The position numbers were made by a program, and so were the translations under genes. The notes beneath the pieces are model-generated. The model ran no database searches. It was not told where the DNA came from and worked only from the letters and a program-made list of their open reading frames with translations. Shown here piece after piece: positions 1 through 9,560 of a stretch of DNA of 64,000 bases (the first letter of the stretch is position 1; every line of letters starts with the position of its first letter). This DNA comes from Sphingomonas mali NBRC 15500 (GTDB lineage Bacteria > Pseudomonadota > Alphaproteobacteria > Sphingomonadales > Sphingomonadaceae): positions 186,001-250,000 of the forward strand of contig NZ_BCYX01000002.1 of assembly GCF_001598415.1 (NCBI RefSeq), given 5' to 3'.

Positions 1-1
1 T

Positions 2-1612
2 CAGCGATCGGGCGGGCCGGTCGATCCCGGCCAGGCCAAATTGCGATTCGACACCGCCGATCTGTCGTTCGAGGTGCTTCCGGACACCGAACAGCTCAAG
101 GCTGTGGCGGTGGAGAGTTTCACGCCCAAGGTGCCGACCGACACATTGGTGATCGACCTCGACAAGAATCTGGGGCCGAGCGCAGTCGCGATCGATGGCC
201 AGAAACTGCCAGCGAGCGCCTGGTCGAACCCGGAGGGCCGGCTGACGATCAAGCTTCCGCGCACCTATGCGGCCGGCGAGCGCATCACCGCGACGATCGT
301 TTATGGCGGCGTGCCGCACGTCGCGGTCAATGCGCCGTGGGACGACGGCGTGGTCTGGTCGAAAACCAAGGACGGCCGGTTATGGTTCGCCACGACGAGC
401 GAAGGCTATGGCTGCGACATATTGTGGCCGTGCCTCGACTTTCCCGAAGGCGAACCGGGCAAGGTCGCGCTGCACATCACCGTCCCCAAGGGACTGAAGG
501 CGCCATCCAACGGCGTGTTCAAGGGCATCGACACCGGGGCCGACGGCCGCGAGACGTGGAACTGGGAAATCAAGCATCCCAACACCTATGCGATCGCGCT
601 CAACGTCGCGCCCTACGAAGTGATCTCCGCCGACTATAAGAGCCGTTTCGGCAACACTATTCCGATGTTCTACTGGTACCTGCCGGGCGAGGAGGAACAG
701 GCGAAGACGCTGTTCGCGGAGTTTGCCCCCACGCTCGATTTCTTCGAGAGCAATGTCGGCCCCTACCCGTTCGGTGACGAAAAGGTCGGCGTGGTCGAGA
801 CGCCCCATCTCGGCATGGAGCATCAGACGATCAACGCGTACGGCAACGGCTACAAAAAAGCACCCGAGGGCTTCGACTGGCTGTTCCAGCACGAATTCAG
901 CCATGAATGGTTCGGCAATCAGGTGACCGCCGCCAATTGGGACGATTACTGGATCCACGAAGGCTATGGCGAATATATGCAGCCCGCCTACGGCCTGTGG
1001 CGCGAGGGCTATGCCCGCTACGCGACGATGATGGACGAGCAGCGCAACAAGATCGTCAATGCCGTGCCGATCACGCGCGGCCGCTGGATCACCGAGGAAG
1101 AGGTGTACGAGCCGAGCAAGGGCGGCCCTGCCGGCGACATCTATTACAAGGGCGCGTGGATGCTCCACACCTTGCGCTGGCTGATCGGCGACAAGCAATT
1201 CTGGGATGTGACGCGGCTCGAAGTCTATGGCCGCCCCGACCCCAAGCCGGGCAATTTCACCCCGCGCTTCGGGTCGACCCGCGACTATGAGGACAATGTC
1301 AGGAAGGTCACCGGCAAGGACCTCGACTGGTTCTTCGACATCTATCTGCGCAAGGCCGACCTGCCCGAACTGGTCGAGGCGCGCAGCGGCGACAAGCTCA
1401 ACCTGTTCTGGCTGACTCCCGACAACCTCCCCTTCCCGATGCCGATCGAAGTCCTGGTCGACGACAGGCTGATGAAGGTCGAGATGCCCGACGGCACCGC
1501 GACCATCGACGTGCCCACCGGCGCACATGTCGTGGTCGATCCCTATGCGCGCGTGCTCAAACGATCGCGCGCGGTCGAGGAGTATCGGGCCGGGCTCAAA
1601 CTGAAGCAGTAA
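2..1612 (+). CDS. M1 family metallopeptidase (5' end outside window)
   Basis: Zinc aminopeptidase of the gluzincin M1 family, cutting N-terminal residues from peptides. The reading frame is open from base 2, so the true start lies upstream; about 537 residues are visible. The zinc site is clear: HEFSHEWFGNQ near base 890 gives HExxH, and the third ligand is the Glu of WIHEGYGEY near base 959. A GMEH segment about 25 residues before it occupies the place of the family's GxMEN motif. The N-terminal part matches the beta-sandwich that precedes the catalytic domain. Probably exported, but the signal region is missing here. The 5' truncation is an edge effect, not a pseudogene. Confidence 0.92.
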   Translation, partial: QRSGGPVDPGQAKLRFDTADLSFEVLPDTEQLKAVAVESFTPKVPTDTLVIDLDKNLGPSAVAIDGQKLPASAWSNPEGRLTIKLPRTYAAGERITATIVYGGVPHVAVNAPWDDGVVWSKTKDGRLWFATTSEGYGCDILWPCLDFPEGEPGKVALHITVPKGLKAPSNGVFKGIDTGADGRETWNWEIKHPNTYAIALNVAPYEVISADYKSRFGNTIPMFYWYLPGEEEQAKTLFAEFAPTLDFFESNVGPYPFGDEKVGVVETPHLGMEHQTINAYGNGYKKAPEGFDWLFQHEFSHEWFGNQVTAANWDDYWIHEGYGEYMQPAYGLWREGYARYATMMDEQRNKIVNAVPITRGRWITEEEVYEPSKGGPAGDIYYKGAWMLHTLRWLIGDKQFWDVTRLEVYGRPDPKPGNFTPRFGSTRDYEDNVRKVTGKDLDWFFDIYLRKADLPELVEARSGDKLNLFWLTPDNLPFPMPIEVLVDDRLMKVEMPDGTATIDVPTGAHVVVDPYARVLKRSRAVEEYRAGLKLKQ

Positions 1613-1653
1613 GCGTGTTGTAGGGGCAATACGGCAGGAGCATAAGGCGCCCG

Positions 1654-2259
1654 ATGCTGCACGCTTTCCCAAACGACGCGGTCGCCCTGCCCGGGCTTGC
1701 CGCGATCATGCTCGGTTTCTTTGCGTTCTTCATCGCGCTGATGGCGGCGCGGCACCGGGCGACAAAGGTCGGTACCACGCCCTTGTCGCAACGCGCCTCG
1801 ATCACCTGGCTCTGGATCGTTGTCCAGGGAATCGGCATTGGCATTTCGGGCTTCGGCCCGGTCCGCGTCGAACTCGATCCGCTATCGGCCAAGGCGATCG
1901 TCGAGGCGCTCGTCGTCCTCGCGTTGATGCTGGGCGCCGTATGGCTGTTCCATGCGTCCTCGCGCGCGATGGGCAAGAACTGGGCATTGGTTGCCCGCAC
2001 GCTGACCGACCATACGCTCGTTCAGACCGGGCCGTTCGCCATCGTTCGAAACCCGATCTACGTCGCCTTGTTCGCCTTCATGATCGCGATGGCGATCGCG
2101 TTCGGGCACACGCGCAACCTGATCATTGGCGTGCCGCTCTACGCGCTGGGGACATGGATGCGCGTCGCGCATGAGGAACGGCTGCTGAGGACGCAGTTCG
2201 GGGCGGCGTATGATGATTATGCGGCGAGCGTGAAAAGGTTCGTGCCGGGGGTTTTCTAA
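1654..2259 (+). CDS. Isoprenylcysteine carboxyl methyltransferase family membrane protein
   Basis: A 201-residue integral membrane protein with about five hydrophobic segments. The C-terminal half carries the ICMT/PEMT-type signature: RNPIYVALFAF followed by an AHEERLLRTQFG stretch and a YAASVKRFVPG ending, the region that in this superfamily binds S-adenosylmethionine at the membrane surface. Bacterial members methylate unknown lipid or small-molecule acceptors, so no substrate is assigned. It starts 41 bases after the M1 peptidase stop, behind a GGAG site, so the two may be cotranscribed. A run of inverted repeats follows its stop. Confidence 0.8.
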   Translation: MLHAFPNDAVALPGLAAIMLGFFAFFIALMAARHRATKVGTTPLSQRASITWLWIVVQGIGIGISGFGPVRVELDPLSAKAIVEALVVLALMLGAVWLFHASSRAMGKNWALVARTLTDHTLVQTGPFAIVRNPIYVALFAFMIAMAIAFGHTRNLIIGVPLYALGTWMRVAHEERLLRTQFGAAYDDYAASVKRFVPGVF

Positions 2260-2265
2260 CCTGAT

Positions 2266-2510
2266 CCCCCTCTCCCCTTGTGGGAAGGGAGGGAGCCAAC
2301 ACAGTCGGCGGAAGGGTGAGGGGGAGTCGCAGGCGATGACGCTCGTGAGGTCCTCCCCCACCCTTCCCACCCACCCTAGTCGAAGCTGGTGAGGGGTAAG
2401 CGGTCGCCTTGGGCGACCGCGCGAAGCTGCGCTTTGCTTCCCCTCATCCAACTACGACTAGCGAGCAAGCTCGCAAGTCTCCGTATCCTTCTCCCACAAG
2501 GGGAGAAGGG
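2266..2510. repeat. Intergenic mosaic repeat, copy A
   Basis: A non-coding 245-base block between two convergent genes, made of G+C-rich imperfect palindromes. The right arm ends CTTCTCCCACAAGGGGAGAAG, and an inner GCGAGCAAGCTCGC hairpin is followed by AAGTCTCCGTATCC. The reverse complement of its right half is nearly identical to the start of the block at 9364-9552, and its outer hairpins resemble those at 28351-28550. This is a dispersed family, not a unique terminator, although it may end transcription from both sides here. Confidence 0.7.
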
Positions 2511-2525
2511 TTTGGGGGCGCTATC

Positions 2526-3107
2526 TTACGGCGCCGGATTCAGCATGGACCAGAATTTGGGCCCGCCCTTGGGCACGTGCCATTCGTCGATCACTTCGAA
2601 CCCGAGCGACTGGTAGAGACTGACATTGCGCGGTGTCGCGGTTTCGAGGAACGCCGGCATGCCGTCCTCGCGCGCCTTGGCGAGCCCCTGACGAATTGAA
2701 GCGGAGCCCAGCCCCTTGCCCTGATGCGCGGGATCGACGCCGGCGATGTGCAGATACCAATAAGTCCCGGACGGATGATGCGCGTCGATCGCGTCGCCGA
2801 CGCGCATCGCGCGCACCAGCGACGACCCGAACGCGCCGATCAGGGGGAACAATTGCTTGAGCATTTCGAGCTTGCCGATCTCGGCCTGTCCGGGCCGCCG
2901 CCACAAAGTCGCCGCTTCGCCGCTCCCGGTCACCAGCGGCATACCGCCCGCATCCTCGTCGAAGATCAGCCGGAACATCCGAGGCAGGCGCTTCACGCGG
3001 TCGGCGCGATCGGGAAAGATGTACGACGTCGCCGGATCGTCGGCGAAGGCGCGCGCGAGCGTCGCGGCAACCGCGTCGCGATCGATCCGGGTCGCCACGC
3101 GGATCAT
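2526..3107 (-). CDS. GNAT family N-acetyltransferase
   Basis: A 193-residue single-domain GCN5-related acetyltransferase that would transfer acetyl from acetyl-CoA to an amine. The acetyl-CoA motif is seen as VDPAHQGKGLGSASIRQG near residue 130 (Q-x-x-G-x-G), followed by the typical C-terminal PAFLETATPRNVSLYQSLGF segment. Its ATG overlaps the stop of the DUF1272 gene by the 4 bases ATGA, so the two are translationally coupled. The acceptor is unknown; the weak similarity of such proteins to one another prevents a finer call. Confidence 0.85.
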   Translation of the reverse strand: MIRVATRIDRDAVAATLARAFADDPATSYIFPDRADRVKRLPRMFRLIFDEDAGGMPLVTGSGEAATLWRRPGQAEIGKLEMLKQLFPLIGAFGSSLVRAMRVGDAIDAHHPSGTYWYLHIAGVDPAHQGKGLGSASIRQGLAKAREDGMPAFLETATPRNVSLYQSLGFEVIDEWHVPKGGPKFWSMLNPAP

Positions 3108-3349
3108 GCCGCCTTGCAGCCTTCGGGCTTGAGCACGCGCCGGGTCGACGGGGGGTAGCGATCGAGCATCGCCGCCGGGCGGATCGGCCGCGGCACGAAG
3201 TTACCGCCGCAATTGGGACAGACGCCGCCCAGCACGCCATCGACGCACTCCGCGCAGAAAGTGCATTCGAACGTACAGATGCGTGCGTCAGGACTGTCGG
3301 CCGGCAGATCGCGGTCGCAGCATTCGCAATTCGGTCTCAGGTCGAGCAT
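3104..3349 (-). CDS. DUF1272 small zinc-finger-like protein
   Basis: An 81-residue cysteine-rich protein. Cysteines occur in closely spaced pairs (CECC, CTFECTFCAEC and CPNC), arranged as in a treble-clef or RING-like zinc-binding fold, which is characteristic of DUF1272. Function of the family is unknown. I chose the start at 3349 because a GGAGG site lies just upstream and the family begins MLDLRPNCE; the frame is open further upstream but runs into the clpX terminator hairpin. It is the first gene of a two-gene unit with the GNAT gene. Confidence 0.82.
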   Translation of the reverse strand: MLDLRPNCECCDRDLPADSPDARICTFECTFCAECVDGVLGGVCPNCGGNFVPRPIRPAAMLDRYPPSTRRVLKPEGCKAA

Positions 3350-3361
3350 CGCCCCTCCAAC

Positions 3362-3395
3362 GAAAACGGGCGCCGGTCGAAACGATCGGCGCCCG
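3362..3395 (-). terminator. Rho-independent terminator of clpX
   Basis: Read on the minus strand, about 28 bases after the clpX stop, a hairpin with arms CGGGCGCCG and CGGCGCCCG (one interruption, then a further 3 bp and a GAAA/TTTC loop) is followed directly by TTTT. It lies between clpX and the DUF1272 gene, just before that gene's ribosome binding site, and separates the two transcription units. Confidence 0.72.
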
Positions 3396-3423
3396 TGTCT
3401 CATATCATGCTTGGAAAGCCAGA

Positions 3424-4695
<1,272 letters not shown>

Positions 4696-4799
4696 TCAAT
4701 CACCTCGTCACGCGCGGATACGGGCGCGTACCGTTTGCGGGCGCATATGTTAGCGCACCACCGTAAACCCACAATAAAAATCACGCGCTCTTAACCGCG

Positions 4800-5120
4800 T
4801 TACCGTGATGGCAGGACGGATCGCCGCATTTCGTCGACCGCGTCCTTGGCCTCTTTCAATCCCGATCCAGTCGCTTCGCGGACCAGCTTGACCGCATTGA
4901 TCACTTGGCCGTTGGCCAATAGTCGTTCGACTTCTATACGTGTTTCGGCCGACAATTCCAGCTTTCGCCCGGATTGGATGGTGAGGCCAGACGCGCGCGT
5001 TACGCGTGCGCGCGGCACACCGATCAAATCGTCCGAGCGACCGCGTGGCCGCATCGCCAACACGAGCAGGACCAGAAAAACCAGTCCCGCCAGGATCAGC
5101 AGGGGCAGTGGAACGAACAT
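4800..5120 (-). CDS. Membrane-anchored protein with ribosomal L7/L12 C-terminal-like domain
   Basis: A 106-residue protein with one N-terminal membrane helix (residues about 4-23, LPLLILAGLVFLVLLVLAM), a short basic linker, and a C-terminal segment INAVKLVREATGSGLKEAKD that closely resembles the factor-binding domain of ribosomal protein L7/L12. It cannot be L12 itself: the dimerisation domain is absent and a membrane anchor replaces it. It starts 21 bases after the clpP stop with an AGGGA site and precedes clpX by about 100 bases. Function is unknown; the C-terminal domain faces the cytoplasm if the N-terminus inserts normally. Confidence 0.75.
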   Translation of the reverse strand: MFVPLPLLILAGLVFLVLLVLAMRPRGRSDDLIGVPRARVTRASGLTIQSGRKLELSAETRIEVERLLANGQVINAVKLVREATGSGLKEAKDAVDEMRRSVLPSR

Positions 5121-5141
5121 TCCCTAGCCCCTGCCGCAACC

Positions 5142-5819
5142 TCAAGCCGCCTGCGCCTGATCGTCGGCGGGCGCCGGACGCTTGTCGAACACTTCGTCGA
5201 CCAGGCCGAATTCCTTGGCCTCGTCGGCTTCCAGGAACTTGTCGCGGTCCATCGAACGCTCGATCACATCGATCGGCTGGCCGGTATATTTCGAATAGAG
5301 GTCGTTCATCCGCTGACGGATGCGCAGAATCTCCTTGGCCTGGATCTCGATGTCCGAGGCCATGCCCTGGGCGCCGCCCGATGGCTGGTGGATCATGATC
5401 CGCGCGTTGGTCAGCGCGACCCGCATGCCGGGCTCACCCGCCGCCAGAAGGAAGCTGCCCATCGACGCTGCCTGGCCGATGCACACCGTGCCGACGCGCG
5501 GACGGATGTACTGCATCGTGTCGTGGATCGCCATGCCCGCCGTGACGACGCCGCCCGGCGAGTTGATGTACATGTAGATGTCCTTCTTCGGATTTTCCGA
5601 TTCGAGGAACAGCAACTGCGCGGTGATCAGCGAGGCCATATGATCCTCGACCGGGCCGACCAGGAAGATGATCCGCTCACGCAACAGCCGCGAATAGATG
5701 TCGAAGCTGCGCTCGCCGCGGTTCGACTGCTCGATGACGATCGGCACGAGGCCGCCGGTCACGGGGTCGACGCGGAAGCCCGGAGGAGCGAACTGGCCGG
5801 AATCAAACGGGTTGTGCAT
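5142..5819 (-). CDS. clpP: ATP-dependent Clp protease proteolytic subunit ClpP
   Basis: Serine peptidase that forms the double heptameric chamber docked by ClpX. The 225-residue product has the catalytic triad at S119 (GQAASMGSF), H144 (IMIHQPSGG) and D193 (MDRDKF). The N-terminus is slightly longer than the E. coli protein and the C-terminus ends in an Ala/Asp-rich tail. It is first in the minus-strand unit leading to clpX. A possible heat-shock-type promoter lies about 40 bases upstream. Confidence 0.97.
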   Translation of the reverse strand: MHNPFDSGQFAPPGFRVDPVTGGLVPIVIEQSNRGERSFDIYSRLLRERIIFLVGPVEDHMASLITAQLLFLESENPKKDIYMYINSPGGVVTAGMAIHDTMQYIRPRVGTVCIGQAASMGSFLLAAGEPGMRVALTNARIMIHQPSGGAQGMASDIEIQAKEILRIRQRMNDLYSKYTGQPIDVIERSMDRDKFLEADEAKEFGLVDEVFDKRPAPADDQAQAA

Positions 5820-5856
5820 GTGAAGTCTCTCAGGTCCTTATGCCTTGCAAGGCCCT

Positions 5857-5885
5857 ACATCGGCGCTCGTCCAGCGGGGCGCAAG
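5857..5885 (-). promoter_or_regulatory. Candidate RpoH-type promoter of clpP
   Basis: On the minus strand CTTG (5885-5882) is followed after 18 bases by CCGATGT (5863-5857). This resembles the alphaproteobacterial sigma-32 pattern CTTG-N16-18-CYTATNT with one mismatch in the -10, and it sits about 38 bases before the clpP ATG. clp genes are commonly under heat-shock control. The match is short and could be chance. Confidence 0.35.
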
Positions 5886-5999
5886 GGGGCGGAATGATGA
5901 ACGGTGTCGCCGCGCGCCTTTCCGAGCGCAGCCGCCCGAGACTTGCATCGGCGGGATCGCGGCCCCACGTCCCGATGACAAAGGCGAGAGGGGGCCGAG

Positions 6000-7025
6000 A
6001 TGGGCAACATTCTGGTCACGGGCGGGTCCGGCTTCGTCGGCGGGCACGTCATCCTGCAATTGCTCGACGCCGGGCATGACGTGCGAACGACGGTGCGGTC
6101 GCTCGCCAAGGAACAGGCAGTGCGCGACACGCTCGCGCACGCTGGCGCAAAAAACCTCGACCGGCTGAGCTTCGTCGCCGCCGATCTCAACCAGGATGAA
6201 GGTTGGGCTCAGGCAGTCGCGGGTTGCGACTATGTCCAGCACGTCGCCTCCCCCTTCCCGCTCGCCCAGCCCAAGGACGAGAACGACCTGATCCGCCCGG
6301 CGGTCGACGGCACGCTCCGCGTCCTGCGCGCCGCGCGCGACGCAGGGGTCAAGCGCGTCGTCCTGACCTCGTCGTTCGCGGCGATCGGCTATGGCCATGG
6401 CGATCAGGCCACCCCGTATACCGAGGCGGACTGGACGAACGTCGATGGCCCGGCGGTCCAGCCCTATATGAAATCCAAGACGCTGGCCGAGCGCGCGGCG
6501 TGGGATTTCATCGAGCGCGAGGGCAACGGCCTCGAACTCGCGGTGGTCAACCCGGTCGGCATCTTCGGCCCGGTGCTCAACGAGGATCTGTCGACCTCTA
6601 TCGAGATCATCAAGCACATGCTCGAAGGCGGATTGCCCGGCGCGCCGCGGCTCTATTTCGGCGTGGTCGACGTGCGCGACGTGGCGGGCATGCAGATCAA
6701 GGCGATGACCGCGCCGGAGGCGAAAGGCGAACGCTTCCTCGCCGTCGCGGGCAATCCGGTGTCGATCTACGACATGTCGGTGATCCTGCAACAGGGGATG
6801 GGCGAGAAGGCGGCGAAGGCCAAGCTGCGCCAGGTTCCCGACTGGCTGATGCGGATAATGGCGCTGTTCAATCCGCTCGCACGCGAGGCAGGTCCGCGCC
6901 TCGGCATCCGCGCAGCCGCGAGCAACGCCAAGGCCCGCGAACTTCTGGGCTGGCAATTCCGGTCCAACGAGGAAGCCATCGTGGCGTCGGGCGAAAGCCT
7001 GATCCGGCTGGGGATCGTGCGATGA
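6000..7025 (+). CDS. NAD(P)-dependent epimerase/reductase of the dihydroflavonol reductase type
   Basis: A 341-residue extended short-chain dehydrogenase. The Rossmann motif GGSGFVGGHV is at residues 8-17 and the catalytic YxxxK is YMKSK near residue 158, preceded by a TSSFAAIGYG strand with the catalytic Ser. Family members reduce aldehydes or ketones with NADPH; the physiological substrate cannot be read from sequence. Its stop overlaps the start of the next gene in ATGA, so both are probably made together. Confidence 0.88.
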   Translation: MGNILVTGGSGFVGGHVILQLLDAGHDVRTTVRSLAKEQAVRDTLAHAGAKNLDRLSFVAADLNQDEGWAQAVAGCDYVQHVASPFPLAQPKDENDLIRPAVDGTLRVLRAARDAGVKRVVLTSSFAAIGYGHGDQATPYTEADWTNVDGPAVQPYMKSKTLAERAAWDFIEREGNGLELAVVNPVGIFGPVLNEDLSTSIEIIKHMLEGGLPGAPRLYFGVVDVRDVAGMQIKAMTAPEAKGERFLAVAGNPVSIYDMSVILQQGMGEKAAKAKLRQVPDWLMRIMALFNPLAREAGPRLGIRAAASNAKARELLGWQFRSNEEAIVASGESLIRLGIVR

Positions 7026-7411
7026 ACGACAATGCGCCGTGGCATGCGCATATCTATTACGACGCGTCCGAGCGCGCCGCCGCGGAAGCGTTACGCGCGA
7101 CATTCGCCGACATGATGGTCGACGACGTCGCGCCGATCCTGTTCATCGGACGGATGACCGACGGTCCGGTCGGGCCCCATCCGATCGCGCAGTTCGAGAT
7201 CCATTTCTCCGCCAGCGCTGGGGCTGTGGTTTCGCGCGCGATCGAAACCACCGGGCTGCGCGCCCTGGTCCATCCGCTGACCGACGACGACGTTGCCGAT
7301 CATACCACACTCGCGCACTGGATCGGCCAGCCGCTCGATCTCGACATCAGCGTGCTCGATCCGCCGGGGCATAACCAGGGCGTCGCGCGGTTCGGGATCA
7401 GTGATTTCTGA
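7022..7411 (+). CDS. DOPA 4,5-dioxygenase family protein
   Basis: A 129-residue protein of the small DOPA 4,5-dioxygenase family, which in fungi and some bacteria opens catechol rings extradiol. The family hallmarks visible are the WHAHIYY start, GPHPIAQFEIHFS in the middle and VLDPPGHNQ near the end; the histidines are likely metal ligands. The start at 7022 lies inside the SDR stop (ATGA overlap); the frame is open far upstream but that part is a shadow of the SDR gene. The activity in bacteria is poorly tested, so the catechol substrate is inference. Confidence 0.82.
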   Translation: MNDNAPWHAHIYYDASERAAAEALRATFADMMVDDVAPILFIGRMTDGPVGPHPIAQFEIHFSASAGAVVSRAIETTGLRALVHPLTDDDVADHTTLAHWIGQPLDLDISVLDPPGHNQGVARFGISDF

Positions 7412-7603
7412 GAATTGGATTAACGTCAGCTAGCGGTCAGCCGTCGTCGTTTATCGCTCAGGGGGCGACCAAAATTGGCCGCTCATCGATCGTTACGAAA
7501 TCACTGCCAGCGATCACGCCGCGCGACGATGAACATTTACCTGCATTCAATCTTGCCGATTTTAAATCAAGCAACGACGGACCGGTAAGTTTGGGGAATA
7601 TCA

Positions 7604-8299
7604 ATGGACCCGTGGCAAATTCTCGTCCTGGCTGGCGGACTCACCGGAGCCGGTCCCGTCGCGCCGATCCAGCAAGGCACACCGCCGACCCCTATGACAA
7701 CATGGGATTGTACCGCGAGGTCGCCGGATGGAACCATCAGCGCCCGGGTTGAAGTGGATGTTCAGGGTAAGAGTTCTGTTGGCAACGTGACATGGAACGC
7801 GAACGTCGGCGATGGCTTGCCTATCCGCGCCACTCTTTTCGCATCCTTCTCCGAAAGCACGCCAGGGGTCCTGCGTAGCAATATGTTGTTCCTTGCTCCT
7901 GATCTGTCGGACAAGGTTTCGGGCGACGCGCTACGTGGACGCCGATTTCAATGGGTGGTCTCGACCCATTCGGGCTCGGATGACCAATACCCGTTTTGGT
8001 CTTCCGGGACATCCGCTTTCGTGAGCGATTTCATCAAGATGGATTCACATGGTAATATCGACCAGCCTCAGTTTAATTTCGATCCAGAAGATTTCTTTGC
8101 CATGGCCCGCGGCAGTGACCAACTGTTCCTCATGGCTCGCGACAAGAAAGGCACAATTCTGCTTCGCCGACGCTTCTTGCTCGGCGCCCTGCGAGCTTGG
8201 CCAATTTCGGCGCAAGATATTGCACGGAAAGCGCGCGACCTGACAACAGACTACCTCAAGTCATGTGAGCGCGACGATCATGATCAAATCGTTCTCTGA
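7604..8299 (+). CDS. Hypothetical protein, no family recognised
   Basis: A 231-residue product that I do not recognise. It begins with a weakly hydrophobic stretch (residues 3-22) that may be a short signal, then a Pro/Thr linker and a domain starting TTWDCTARSPDGT with a beta-rich look. Only two cysteines are seen (W-D-C near residue 36 and K-S-C near the end), which could pair if the protein is exported. Codon use is less G+C biased than in its neighbours and both flanks are relatively A/T rich. A GGGGA site precedes the ATG. It stands alone, with no operon partner, and may be an acquired or strain-specific gene. Confidence 0.6.
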   Translation: MDPWQILVLAGGLTGAGPVAPIQQGTPPTPMTTWDCTARSPDGTISARVEVDVQGKSSVGNVTWNANVGDGLPIRATLFASFSESTPGVLRSNMLFLAPDLSDKVSGDALRGRRFQWVVSTHSGSDDQYPFWSSGTSAFVSDFIKMDSHGNIDQPQFNFDPEDFFAMARGSDQLFLMARDKKGTILLRRRFLLGALRAWPISAQDIARKARDLTTDYLKSCERDDHDQIVL

Positions 8300-8424
8300 A
8301 CGCGACCCTCGCCAAGTCGAGATTGGCGCAGCACTTACTAAAACGCCGGCACGGCGTCGCTCGAGCGACCGCTCCGCTGAGTGAGGGACCAAAGCTGTCG
8401 GACCCCAAACACCCAATAGCCGAC

Positions 8425-9351
8425 TCACCCGCCCGACGCGCGGTGCCCCAGATACGCCAACCGCCTCACCTCGCGCCGGCCGCGCACCACGGTGTCGAGG
8501 ATCAACCCGGCGAAGAAACACAAGGCCGCCAGGATAATCAGCCCCGTCGCCATGATCGCGGTCGGCAAACGCGGCACCAAATGCGTGTGGTAGTATGTGA
8601 TCGCCAGCGGAATGCCGAGCATCAGCGCCAGTAGCGCGAGCAGCCCACCGATGGCGCCGAAGAACAGCAGCGGCCGCTCGATCCGGTACAGTGTGACGAT
8701 CGTGTTGAGGATGCGGAAGCCGTCCGAATAGGTCGACAGTTTCGACGCCGATCCCTCGGGGCGCGCGAAATAGCGTGTCTCGACCTCGCCGACCGGCATG
8801 CGCAGTTCGAGCGCGTGGACGCTGATCTCGGTCTCGATCTCGAACCCGCCCGACAACACCGGGAAGCTCTTCACGAAGCGTCGCGAGAACACGCGGTAAC
8901 CCGATAGAATGTCGGTGAAACTCCGCCCGAACAATTTGGCGAGCATGCCGGTCAGCAGCTTGTTGCCCATAACGTGACCGCGGCGATAGGCGGCATCGTG
9001 CTGCGTCACACGGCTGCCGACCACCATGTCGAGTTGCTCGTCGACCAACCGCTGCACGAGCTGCGGCGCGGCCTCCGCATCGTAAGTCGCGTCACCATCG
9101 GCCATCACATAGATGTCGGCATCGACATCGGCGAACATGCGGCGGACGACATTGCCCTTACCCTGCATCCGCTCGGATCGCACGACGGCACCGGCCGCAC
9201 GCGCGACCTCGATGGTGCGATCCTTGGAATTGTTGTCGTAGACATAGATCGTCGCGGTCGGCAGCGCCGCGCGGAACCCCGCGATCGTCTGCGCGATCGC
9301 GGCTTCCTCGTTATAGCAGGGGAGCAGGACTGCGATACGTGGTTCGGTCAT
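8425..9351 (-). CDS. Family 2 glycosyltransferase with C-terminal membrane helices
   Basis: A 308-residue GT2 enzyme of the dolichyl-phosphate mannosyltransferase type. It starts IAVLLPCYNEEAAIAQTI, carries the DGDATYDAEA metal-binding DxD region near residue 93 and the GSRVTQ segment after it, and ends with two membrane helices (about residues 222-248 and 263-290). Such enzymes load a sugar from a nucleotide donor onto a polyprenyl phosphate, or act in glycan and lipid modification. The ATG at 9351 is chosen over one 12 bases upstream because the family begins close to the beta-1 strand. No other sugar gene is adjacent. Confidence 0.87.
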   Translation of the reverse strand: MTEPRIAVLLPCYNEEAAIAQTIAGFRAALPTATIYVYDNNSKDRTIEVARAAGAVVRSERMQGKGNVVRRMFADVDADIYVMADGDATYDAEAAPQLVQRLVDEQLDMVVGSRVTQHDAAYRRGHVMGNKLLTGMLAKLFGRSFTDILSGYRVFSRRFVKSFPVLSGGFEIETEISVHALELRMPVGEVETRYFARPEGSASKLSTYSDGFRILNTIVTLYRIERPLLFFGAIGGLLALLALMLGIPLAITYYHTHLVPRLPTAIMATGLIILAALCFFAGLILDTVVRGRREVRRLAYLGHRASGG

Positions 9352-9363
9352 TCGCGCCCTCAA

Positions 9364-9552
9364 ACCTTCTCCCCTTGTGGGAGAAGGATACGAAGACTTG
9401 CGAGCTTGCTCGCTAGTCGTAGTTGGATGAGGGAAAGCGAAGCGCAGCTTCGCGCTGTCGCTAGGGCGACCGCCTACCCCTCACCCAGCTTCGACTAAGG
9501 CCGGCTTCGCCGACCTAAGTCTGCGCAACCCTCTCCCACAAGGGGAGAGGGA
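9364..9552. repeat. Intergenic mosaic repeat, copy B
   Basis: A 189-base non-coding block between the glycosyltransferase and trigger factor. It opens with the hairpin CTTCTCCCCTTGTGGGAGAAG and closes with CCCTCTCCCACAAGGGGAGAGGG, so the whole block is bracketed by similar inverted arms. The inner GACTTGCGAGCTTGCTCGC hairpin is the reverse complement of one in copy A, and GTCTGCGCAACCCTCTCCC near the right end is shared with copy C. It lies directly after the tig stop and may serve as its terminator. Confidence 0.72.
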
Positions 9553-9560
9553 TAACAATG

